Both the position numbers and the translations under genes were made by a program. This document shows positions 42,703 through 49,629 of a stretch of DNA of 64,000 bases, one piece after another. Every line of letters begins with the position of its first letter. The first letter of the stretch is position 1. The stretch comes from an uncultured Acetatifactor sp. (GTDB taxonomy: Bacteria; Bacillota; Clostridia; Lachnospirales; Lachnospiraceae), in assembly GCA_934402315.1 (NCBI GenBank), contig CAKRTS010000006.1, positions 1-64,000 on the forward strand, given 5' to 3'. The notes beneath the pieces were generated by a model. That model searched no databases, had not been told where the DNA came from, and saw nothing but the letters and a program-made list of their open reading frames with translations.

Positions 42703-43341
42703 TTACAGCAGAAATGGCTGGTAAATTGTAAAAAACACCACGCCTGTGACAGCAGCCAATGTGAGGAAAAACAAGGTTTTGCTCTTGGCCTTCCGATACA
42801 GCAGAATCCCGAAAATCAGCGCAAACAAAAAATCAAATAAGGTCTGCCCAAGCAGCATTTTCCGATTCCAAAGTACCATCAGGCAACCAATCGCTTCCGC
42901 AAGCATACCGCTGGCAGGCAGGGCGCAAAGCACAGAGCCAAACAGATTTTCCTTGTTCCAGAAGTACAATATGCTACTTCCAATACCGCAGGCAAACGCC
43001 ATCGCAGAATACGCAAGGAACAGCATCGTGGGAAACTCGCCAGAAAACCGCTTCACGAAAAATCCCAATATGTATTTCAGAACATAGAAACTGACCGTCA
43101 TACCAAGCATGTAAAGGAACGAATTGAAAAAAGCGTCCTTGTTGGATGAACTGCAATAGGTAATCATACTAACGCTGGCAATCCAGAAACCGAATAAGGT
43201 TGCAATAGAAGACATACTCCACAGACTCTCATAGGGAAAGAAGTCCGACAATCTGCAAATAACCCCCACCAGAATACCAAAGAAAAACAGTTTAAAATAT
43301 GAACGCCTCTTTACGTCAAAACGAAAGTCAGATATTTTCAT
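42703..43341 (-). CDS. Polytopic membrane protein (DUF6518-like)
   Basis: 212 residues from the ATG at 43341 with AAGGAGAG upstream. Six to seven hydrophobic helices and a short basic N terminus (MKISDFRFDVKRRSYFK). The small-loop layout with acidic and aromatic clusters, for example RLSDFFPYESLWS near helix 2, resembles DUF6518 proteins. No catalytic motif is seen. It follows a region with a broken TetR gene on the same strand, which may once have controlled it. Confidence 0.7.
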   Translation of the reverse strand: MKISDFRFDVKRRSYFKLFFFGILVGVICRLSDFFPYESLWSMSSIATLFGFWIASVSMITYCSSSNKDAFFNSFLYMLGMTVSFYVLKYILGFFVKRFSGEFPTMLFLAYSAMAFACGIGSSILYFWNKENLFGSVLCALPASGMLAEAIGCLMVLWNRKMLLGQTLFDFLFALIFGILLYRKAKSKTLFFLTLAAVTGVVFFTIYQPFLL

Positions 43342-43521
43342 CTCTCCTTGTCCTTCTGAATAGCAGATAGCCTGTCCCAAATAATTGCAGCAATAATTTT
43401 CTTAACAATTCTTTCACCCTACTTTGTTCTAAAATCCATATTCCCATATTGCGCAAGTTTTTTTCTTCCAGCTCCGCACCATATCGAAAAATCATCGAGA
43501 CGAGAATCAGAACAATACCAG

Positions 43522-43714
43522 TCAGTACGCTTCCGAGATCAGCAACATCCGGTAAAACTCCTGTTCTTCCTGGGCAAACCGTATATACTGCTTCCCAACC
43601 CCAGAAAAGGAATTTCCTCTTTTAATCCTCCATTCGCATAGCGGTCATACAACCCTTACCGCAGCGGCATAAACTTCTACCATTTCTTCTTTAGTGAATT
43701 TTTTTCGGAGCCAT
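43522..43714 (-). pseudogene. Broken TetR-family regulator
   Basis: On the minus strand the ATG at 43714 gives MAPKKIH then a stop. In the next frame the same DNA reads FTKEEMVEVYAAAVRVV, the usual TetR N terminus. Further down another frame reads VGKQYIRFAQEEQEFYRMLL and stops at 43522, a TetR C-terminal pattern. The helix-turn-helix is missing between them. At least one frameshift and one deletion have destroyed the gene. Its strong promoter (43799-43827) and operator-like palindromes survive. Confidence 0.5.
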
Positions 43715-43798
43715 AGTCCTTATCCTCTCATAAAAAACTCTGAATACAAATTACCACATATGCACTATTTGATGTGTATCATCTGATGCGCATCCTGT

Positions 43799-43827
43799 AT
43801 TATACTCAAGAAAGAGGGGCTTGTCAA
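43799..43827 (-). promoter_or_regulatory. Consensus promoter in front of the broken regulator
   Basis: On the minus strand TTGACA (43822-43827) and TATAAT (43799-43804) with 17 bases between, a perfect sigma-A match. Directly downstream are the palindrome GATGCGCATC and a GATGTGTATCATC dyad (43769-43794), likely binding sites of the lost regulator. Confidence 0.75.
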
Positions 43828-43851
43828 CAGAGGAAATGAAAAACCCTTCAA

Positions 43852-43886
43852 TAAAAAGGGAGCCTTACGACATTCCCCTGGCTCCC
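43852..43886 (-). terminator. Terminator downstream of the 43981-44529 gene
   Basis: Stem GGGAGCC (43858-43864) with GGCTCCC (43880-43886), 15-base loop, followed on the minus strand by TTTTTATTG. Confidence 0.65.
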
Positions 43887-43920
43887 AACAAAAAATTTCA
43901 GTTTGCATACTGTTCTTAAA

Positions 43921-43975
43921 CCGGAGGGACGCTGCTTTTGTCCCTGATATCATGACGAAAGAAGCGTCCCTCCGG
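43921..43975. repeat. Long inverted repeat with CCGGAGGGACGC arms
   Basis: 12-base perfect arms (43921-43932 and 43964-43975) plus further partial pairing inside. The arm motif (AAGC)NTCCCTCCGGCT is found again at about 40177-40194 and, changed by one or two bases, at about 45619-45635. It looks like a dispersed repeat of the accessory region rather than a plain terminator. Confidence 0.5.
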
Positions 43976-43980
43976 CTAGG

Positions 43981-44529
43981 CTATCTAATTTTTGTCACAT
44001 GAAAATTGCAGCACTCATCCCCCTGCCCAAGCGTCTTTGTTCGGTGTAATTCTCCACCCATGTTCCTATAATTTCTTTCATCCATATTGCACAGGCAGGG
44101 AACAAATTCAAAGCAATTTTCTCTTTTGCCGAGCTTGCAGATACCGCATTCCGTATATGTGTTATAAAACTCATCCACTCCCTTTTCATAATGAAATTTC
44201 CAATCAAGATGAAATTTCCAATCAAGCTCATACTTTGAATTCTGACTCGCTATGCTCTCCTTGACCTTTTGATCCTGCACCTTGTCTGTAAACAGGATGC
44301 TTTTTTTATTTTTATGTGCCTTGATCATAAATGGGGAATCGAACACCGCAGTCACCATCTCGGGAAATATCGTCGAAAGCTTACCTAAAGCATGTTTAAA
44401 ACACAATAATTCTACTCCCTTTGCATACACTCCGTATTTCAGCATTTCTCTCTCCATTTCTGCGCACGTTCTTTGCTCATTGCGGGTCTGTGTCAGGCGC
44501 GCGCAGACACAAGCCTTCTCCTTCTGCAT
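43981..44529 (-). CDS. L-2-amino-thiazoline-4-carboxylic acid hydrolase-like protein
   Basis: 182 residues if it starts at 44529; an ATG at 44445 with GGAGAG 6 bases upstream is a better supported start (154 residues). The C-terminal half matches the ATC-hydrolase family: ECGICKLGKRENCFEFVPCLCNMD, then GGELHRTKTLGQGDECCNF, which bears the conserved Cys and Asp residues. Such proteins occur with SAM or cysteine metabolism genes and often have other, unknown roles. An 18-base tandem duplication (about 44199-44234) repeats LDWKFH. AT-rich accessory region. Confidence 0.7.
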   Translation of the reverse strand: MQKEKACVCARLTQTRNEQRTCAEMEREMLKYGVYAKGVELLCFKHALGKLSTIFPEMVTAVFDSPFMIKAHKNKKSILFTDKVQDQKVKESIASQNSKYELDWKFHLDWKFHYEKGVDEFYNTYTECGICKLGKRENCFEFVPCLCNMDERNYRNMGGELHRTKTLGQGDECCNFHVTKIR

Positions 44530-44558
44530 TTCACACTACTGATTTACATTCTGCTCTT

Positions 44559-45008
44559 TTATCCTAAGCTTCCTATTGCTTCTTTCATCCTTGTTACGAA
44601 AGCCTCTCCCGCATACCTCTTCGGCGGCACATGAATAAATACCGCCCTTTCTTGAAATTGCTTCAGGGCATACCAATAAGCTTCGTTACATAAATATCCT
44701 GTCGGTGCATCAGAAATCCGATTCGTGATTCCTGCCCCAGCAAAAGAATCCGCCATTCGCTCTATATCAAGCTTTGAGCTAAGTCTAATGCCGCCCCGCT
44801 CCGCTGTTGTTTCTATTCTTATTTCATACCGAAGCTCCTTGTCCAAGCCAAACATATAGACGATTTCCGGGCTTCCCTCTATGGCTTCTATGTCCTTTTT
44901 CACACCGGCAAATGAATTTGTAAGCAATACCGCCTCCTCAGACAACGCCCGCGCGAGTATGCCCGAAATATTGCCACTTCCTTTAAATCCGATATATAAC
45001 TTGCGCAT
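44559..45008 (-). CDS. Pyroglutamyl-peptidase-like protein (peptidase C15 fold)
   Basis: 149 residues. The second half carries the C15 signature: an RIETTAERG segment with the putative Glu, then TGYLCNEAYWYALKQF with the nucleophilic Cys, and VFIHVP with the His. True pyroglutamyl peptidases are about 200-215 residues; here the loop between the front strand (LYIGFKGSGNISGILA) and the Glu is much shorter. It may be a diverged C15 peptidase or only share the fold. The ribosome site is poor. It lies just downstream, on the minus strand, of the 53-bp hairpin repeat array. Confidence 0.65.
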   Translation of the reverse strand: MRKLYIGFKGSGNISGILARALSEEAVLLTNSFAGVKKDIEAIEGSPEIVYMFGLDKELRYEIRIETTAERGGIRLSSKLDIERMADSFAGAGITNRISDAPTGYLCNEAYWYALKQFQERAVFIHVPPKRYAGEAFVTRMKEAIGSLG

Positions 45009-45142
45009 CGCCGCCCTTTTCCCCTCTGCCTTCAGTATAACACCAAATGCTTATGGAATGCCATAGCAACAATGTTCAATAGGAAAAATTTACCCAAAAA
45101 CAGGGGGCAACTACTAATAGCATTCGGTACCTTGGGCTCCCC

Positions 45143-45495
45143 TACCTGCGGCTTTCACCTTCTACTCTTTTCCGCAGGTACACCTTCCGCTTTCATACCT
45201 GCGCTTTTCACCGTTCCGGCTTTTCCGCAGGTACGCTTCCCGCTTTCATACCTGCGCTTTTCTCCATCTACTCTTTTCCGCAGGTACACTTTCCTCTTTC
45301 ATACCTGCGCTTTTCACCATTCCGCTTTTCCGCAGGTACACTTTCCTCTTTCATACCTGCGCTTCTCACCGTCTCGACTTTTCCGCAGGTACGCTTCCCG
45401 CTTTCATACCTGCGCTTTTCACCGTCTCGGTTTTTCCGCAGGTACTCTTTCCGCTTTCATACCTGCGCTTCTCACCGTTCCGGCTTTTCCGCAGG
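45143..45495. repeat. Array of seven 53-bp hairpin-forming tandem repeats
   Basis: Unit starts at 45143, 45196, 45249, 45302, 45354, 45407 and 45460 (steps 53, 53, 53, 52, 53, 53); the last unit is partial. Each begins TACCTGCG and contains CGCAGGTA about 30 bases later, so each can form an 8-bp stem with a loop of about 22. The stem bases are almost invariant while a short loop part (GTTCCGGC, TCTACTC, GTCTCGG) varies. A step of 53 is not a multiple of 3 and the reading frame changes in each unit, so it is not coding. The gap 45009-45638 holds no gene. Confidence 0.9.
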
Positions 45496-45638
45496 CATAT
45501 CATTAGGAATATTGCCTCTGTCACAAGGAGTGATACTTTGTCACGTTATATAGACTCGAGCATGACAAAATGCCGGGGCAAAAGCCCCCACAGGCAGGAC
45601 CTCTAGTTGTGCTTAGTGAAGCCTCCCTCTGGCTTGCA

Positions 45639-46547
45639 TTAATAGAACGCCCTATCCGAGAAAACCACAGAATCTATTATTTCCAACAATTCCTCTTTGG
45701 TAAATAAATCGGTACACAGTCTGATGTTGTAGCAATAATTACAATCTTCTTCTGCAAAGTAGATGCTATAGTATTCTGTGATTCCTCCATCCTCCTCAAC
45801 TTCCAGCAGCGTGAGGATTGCCGGAGCTGAAGGGCATGCTATCTCTTCCGTTTCTTTGTGATATATATTATTTTCGTATTCGCCGACTTTCGTCATCTTT
45901 CCCCCGGAAATTACAGGCTTTACTCTGCTGCCATCCAGAATCAAAATGGAACCGCACACTTCCTCTCCGATTTGCAAATTCACGCCTCCAAAATGCCCGA
46001 GGAAGACATCATATGTGCCCAGTGAAACCCTTTCCGGCAAGTCACAGCTCAGGTAATCTGTCATTGACACCGTTTGATCTATTAAATGCTCTACATTTCC
46101 CGTGCGTATATCAATACTCAGCATCGTCTGCATATCCGCTAGCCGTGCAAACAATAAAGTATTATCCGCATCGCTGCGGAACTCCAGTCTATACGGATTC
46201 TCCTTGTATACAAAATCATAATAATATTGGCGGTAGGATTCTGCCGCCAGCCCGCTCTCCTGTAATCCATTCCATATCATTAAATCTTCCAAAAGAAGAT
46301 TTTTCCGATTGGAACAGTCGATAATCTGTTCCATCGTAATATCTTCTTTCTGCACAGGCTCCTTCGTCAATTCAAGTTCCTCCGCTGGCAATGAAGCATC
46401 TATCGACGTATCATTTTCTTCTGCCGAAGAATTTATTTCAGAGGTTTCTGTCACTGCTTCTGTTTTTGTGCAGCCTGCAAATATCGTCAATACGCCAAAT
46501 ACCGTACACACCACGGCTGCTTTACAGAAATTGTTTCTTCCCTTCAT
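45639..46547 (-). CDS. Lipoprotein of unknown function (third of a cluster)
   Basis: 302 residues from the ATG at 46547 with GAGG 7 bases upstream. Type II signal with lipobox FAGC, then a Glu/Ser/Thr-rich linker (about 25-60), then a domain of about 230 residues with alternating beta strands and the segment NPYRLEFRSDADNTLLFARL. The end, CTDLFTKEELLEIIDSVVF, recalls the close of several unassigned Firmicute lipoproteins (DUF4367-like). It stands 43 bases behind the solute-binding protein gene. Function unknown. Confidence 0.75.
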   Translation of the reverse strand: MKGRNNFCKAAVVCTVFGVLTIFAGCTKTEAVTETSEINSSAEENDTSIDASLPAEELELTKEPVQKEDITMEQIIDCSNRKNLLLEDLMIWNGLQESGLAAESYRQYYYDFVYKENPYRLEFRSDADNTLLFARLADMQTMLSIDIRTGNVEHLIDQTVSMTDYLSCDLPERVSLGTYDVFLGHFGGVNLQIGEEVCGSILILDGSRVKPVISGGKMTKVGEYENNIYHKETEEIACPSAPAILTLLEVEEDGGITEYYSIYFAEEDCNYCYNIRLCTDLFTKEELLEIIDSVVFSDRAFY

Positions 46548-46590
46548 AACAGACCTCATCCTTTCGTGAATCATATAGCAATCGACATTC

Positions 46591-47907
46591 CTATTTCTTT
46601 TCACTTATGTAAATGCCTGCACGGCTCTGGATCACCTCTGCCACCTCTTCAACATTCCTGTTTTCATAGAACAGAAAATCAACTTCCTCTAACAGAATGT
46701 TGTATAAATCAGAATCCACAGAATTATTATGCTCAATCTTCCGGATCAACGCTTTCAGGGTTTCTGCATCCCCGGGCGATATGTCAGAAACCTCCACCGG
46801 CTCCTCCCCCTCAAAATACAGACGATATTGCACCGCCTTTTCACCATCTGCGTCATGCACGGGCTTCTCCGCATCCTGCAGCTTCTGCTCTAAGGAACTC
46901 ACACGCAGCGGAAAACCATTCTTTATATTGTCCTGAAATTCCCCTTCAAGCAGACCTTTAAGGAATGTCCATGCCTCCTCCTTATGGTTGCTGGTGGAGC
47001 TGATGCCAATGGCTATATCGTTAATTGCCGCCATCGTTCCATATCCGGAATCAAAGGGATAGCCGATATAGGTTGGTGTTTCCCCATAAAGCTGCCTGAT
47101 ACCGGCTATTCCATATACACTATCGAGCATTACCGGATACAGCAGCGCCTTGCCTTCCGTGAATATCTGCTTTGCCGAGTATTCCTCCGATAGATCCAGA
47201 TACAGCGGAAAGCGATTGGCAAACTGTAGAATTTCCTTAAACCCGTCGCTGTCAAAATGACAGATACCCTCTTCCCAGTCAATATAATTTTCCAGGCTTC
47301 CGTAGCATATCATTCCAAAAACCGCTTTTTTCGTTTCTCCCGGAAATAAGATGGCTCCCTCGCCCAAAGCATTGTACGCCTCTGCCAGCTGATGAATATC
47401 CATTCTTTCCAGCCTTGCTAACTGCTCGTTTACTGTAGTAAAAGAATTTATCCGAAAGCTTGGGAGCATCACATACAGGCTATCCCCGACTTCAAAAGCC
47501 TCTAAAATATTGCTGTAATACTCCTGTTTCTGGAAAGAGAAGTCATTCTGTATGAATGTATTCAAATCCTCCAGCATTCCACAGGATGCGTCTATCGGGG
47601 AATACAGCGTGCCAAAGTCAATCATATCCGGACCCTTCCCGGCATTAATCTCAATCTTAATCTGGTTGAGCGCTTCCTCCAGATCCTGATAGCTTTCCAG
47701 ATAGTTGACAACCTCAATCTGTACATCCGTCTGCTCTGCATTATATTGATTTATCCATTTTACAAAATCCGATCCCTGCAGCTGTGAATCCCTTTTCAAT
47801 ACAGCCAGCGTCAATACTTTCTTTTCCGGTTCAGAAGACATCCCCCTGCCACATCCGGTAAGCAAAACGCAGAGAATCACCAGCATCCCTATGATATATT
47901 TTTTCAT
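46591..47907 (-). CDS. Extracellular solute-binding protein, family 1-like, without permease
   Basis: 438 residues. Lipoprotein signal (MKKYIIGMLVILCVLLTGCG) and the typical fold of ABC sugar-binding proteins: LTLAVLKRDSQLQGSDFVKW, INAGKGPDMIDFGTLY and KEEAWTFLKGLLEGEFQ. The C-terminal part beyond about 360 is longer than usual. No permease or ATPase gene is near, so it either works with a distant transporter or serves as a sensor. Second of three lipoprotein genes; 43 bases before the next, 15 behind the previous. Confidence 0.85.
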   Translation of the reverse strand: MKKYIIGMLVILCVLLTGCGRGMSSEPEKKVLTLAVLKRDSQLQGSDFVKWINQYNAEQTDVQIEVVNYLESYQDLEEALNQIKIEINAGKGPDMIDFGTLYSPIDASCGMLEDLNTFIQNDFSFQKQEYYSNILEAFEVGDSLYVMLPSFRINSFTTVNEQLARLERMDIHQLAEAYNALGEGAILFPGETKKAVFGMICYGSLENYIDWEEGICHFDSDGFKEILQFANRFPLYLDLSEEYSAKQIFTEGKALLYPVMLDSVYGIAGIRQLYGETPTYIGYPFDSGYGTMAAINDIAIGISSTSNHKEEAWTFLKGLLEGEFQDNIKNGFPLRVSSLEQKLQDAEKPVHDADGEKAVQYRLYFEGEEPVEVSDISPGDAETLKALIRKIEHNNSVDSDLYNILLEEVDFLFYENRNVEEVAEVIQSRAGIYISEKK

Positions 47908-47922
47908 GCCTCACTTCCCTTT

Positions 47923-49005
47923 TTATCTGCCTGCCGGAATGTATTTCATGACAAACCCGGATGCTTCATCTGCAGACCTTCCCAGCAAAAGCAGCCTGCC
48001 ATCCGCCAGAAACGTCAGTGGCCAGTATTCCGTATTCTTACGATAGTCCATATCTGAAATCTCCACACGGTTCTCAAGAATCCCCTTCTCCATATCACAA
48101 GCCCACACGCCGCTGTAGGGGCTGAATAGCAGTAAATTCGTGTCCGTGCCTGCCGTCATCAAGGAAAAAGTCTCATTCTCAGGCAATGGTTCGGATACAT
48201 TTTCCTCATCGATACTGCCATTCTCTACATCCAGTCTCCCTATCTTTATTTTGTCATCCTCCTTGCAGAACGCGATGTATATCCCGCCATCCTTTCCCAC
48301 TGCTGCCTCGTATATCCAGCTGACCTCCAGCGACTGTGGTGTCAGCTTATGTTTCATTTTCCCTTCACTATCCAAAATAATGCTGCTTCTATCACGGGGC
48401 CACTGGAAATAATAGTATCCGTCTTTATCAATCAGGAACCATAAAGGTATTTGTTTTGTCTCAAAATATTCAGAAATATTGATGATTTTATTCACCCGGC
48501 ACTCTTCATCCAGCTGCCAGATATACCATTCCCCGTAATCACTTCCGGCCATAAGAAGATGGATTCTTCCATAGGTATCAACGGCAACGTTACAAACCTT
48601 CATTGCATCTTGATTGTCAATATCTGCCGGACGATGCTTTTCTTCACCGACAGACATTATATAGAGGTCGGGTTCGTTATAGGCAAGCAGCACCTGTTCC
48701 CCTCTCTCTACGCAGCGGTGGATTGCCCTCGATGGATCAATTTCATCTTCGCTGACATAACAAACCTCCTCTGCGTGATCGTTTACCGGAATTTCTATCG
48801 GCTCTGCTATCGGCTCTTCCGCCTCCGTTATTTCGTCACTCTGCATGCCATCCGTTTCATTCCGTTCAACCCTGCTCTCTTCCTCTACATGCGTTACTGT
48901 GGAATCCATCGACACAATATCCCCTTGTCCACATCCGCATAGCAGAAGCACACCGCTGATGAGAGCACAGCACACACATCTCTTGCCAGAAAACTGATTC
49001 AACAC
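47923..49005 (-). CDS. Lipoprotein with a beta-propeller-like domain (first of a cluster)
   Basis: 360 residues from the GTG at 49005 (TTG next to it also possible), preceded by GGGGGAG; open frame upstream overlaps the next gene and is not used. Lipobox CGC at about 26, then a Glu-rich linker (about 30-85) and repeated strand blocks such as GRIHLLMAGSDYGEWYIW, DGYYYFQWPRDRSSIILD and DGGIYIAFCKEDDKIKIGRL, like blades of a beta propeller. Together with the solute-binding protein it resembles Lachnospiraceae gene pairs of unknown role. Starts 10 bases after the histidine phosphatase gene. Confidence 0.75.
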   Translation of the reverse strand: MLNQFSGKRCVCCALISGVLLLCGCGQGDIVSMDSTVTHVEEESRVERNETDGMQSDEITEAEEPIAEPIEIPVNDHAEEVCYVSEDEIDPSRAIHRCVERGEQVLLAYNEPDLYIMSVGEEKHRPADIDNQDAMKVCNVAVDTYGRIHLLMAGSDYGEWYIWQLDEECRVNKIINISEYFETKQIPLWFLIDKDGYYYFQWPRDRSSIILDSEGKMKHKLTPQSLEVSWIYEAAVGKDGGIYIAFCKEDDKIKIGRLDVENGSIDEENVSEPLPENETFSLMTAGTDTNLLLFSPYSGVWACDMEKGILENRVEISDMDYRKNTEYWPLTFLADGRLLLLGRSADEASGFVMKYIPAGR

Positions 49006-49015
49006 ACTTCTCCCC

Positions 49016-49555
49016 CTAAAAATCAAAGCGTCGGATCTCGCAGTTCTTAATGCCGAAGGCGGCATACTCCTCGTTGGTCATCTCGTGGAAGTAGGACTGC
49101 ACCGCACGGGCAATCCCATTATGCGCCACGAGCAGATAAGTTTTTTCCTCCGACTCCGCCTTTAATGCATCCAACAGGTTATAGATGCGCTGGCAGAGTC
49201 GCAGCATGGATTCACCGCCCTCATAGCAGCTGACAAAATGTGCCTTTTCCAGCTGAAATTCCGCTCCGTCGCGCGCAGTCCCTTCATATTTTCCGAAATT
49301 CTGCTCCGTCAGCGCCGCCTCCATGCGTCTTGGAATGCCTGTCATCTCCGAAATATGCCTTGCCGTCTCCGCTGCACGAATGAGCGGGGAATAGAGGATT
49401 TCGTCAATTTCCAGCTTCTGTCTCAAAATCTCCCTGCCAAGTTCCTCCGCCTGCTCGTGTCCAAGCGCCGTCAATGCAATGTCCGTTGCACCGCAAATTT
49501 TATTTTCCACATTCCATATGGTCTGCCCGTGTCTTGCAAAATAGATATGTCCCAT
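49016..49555 (-). CDS. Histidine phosphatase family protein
   Basis: 179 residues, phosphoglycerate-mutase fold. The active-site motif is ARHGQT (His9), then the conserved Arg in SPLIRAAETARHI, the acidic EQNFGKYEGT and second His in LLVAHNGIARAV. The short length and the loop sequence suggest a phosphatase of the CobC/PhoE type rather than a mutase. Substrate unknown. AAAGGA about 9 bases before the ATG. It lies in front of the three-lipoprotein cluster. Confidence 0.9.
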   Translation of the reverse strand: MGHIYFARHGQTIWNVENKICGATDIALTALGHEQAEELGREILRQKLEIDEILYSPLIRAAETARHISEMTGIPRRMEAALTEQNFGKYEGTARDGAEFQLEKAHFVSCYEGGESMLRLCQRIYNLLDALKAESEEKTYLLVAHNGIARAVQSYFHEMTNEEYAAFGIKNCEIRRFDF

Positions 49556-49573
49556 CCGATCGTGTCCTTTCCA

Positions 49574-49627
49574 TCAATAAATATTTCCCTCTGCGGGTTC
49601 CAGACGCTGCATCAGGAGCTGGCATAC
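49574..49627 (-). pseudogene. 3' remnant of a second DUF4825 gene
   Basis: On the minus strand 17 codons read CQLLMQRLEPAEGNIY and then TGA (49574). The intact gene at 52017 ends LQLLMQRLGLAEGRIY with TGA. The two ends are clearly homologous at DNA level too. The remnant lies right after the GH31 gene, while the intact copy lies right before it. The rest of the second copy is missing. Confidence 0.6.
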
Positions 49628-49629
49628 TC

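Noticed and set aside
45143..45495. CRISPR array
   Set aside because: Units are similar over their whole length, the variable part is only about 7-10 bases, and no cas genes are present.
45072..45506. 144-codon open frame over the repeat array
   Set aside because: The 53-base step changes the frame in every unit, so the protein repeats are only an echo of the DNA repeats. No ribosome site.
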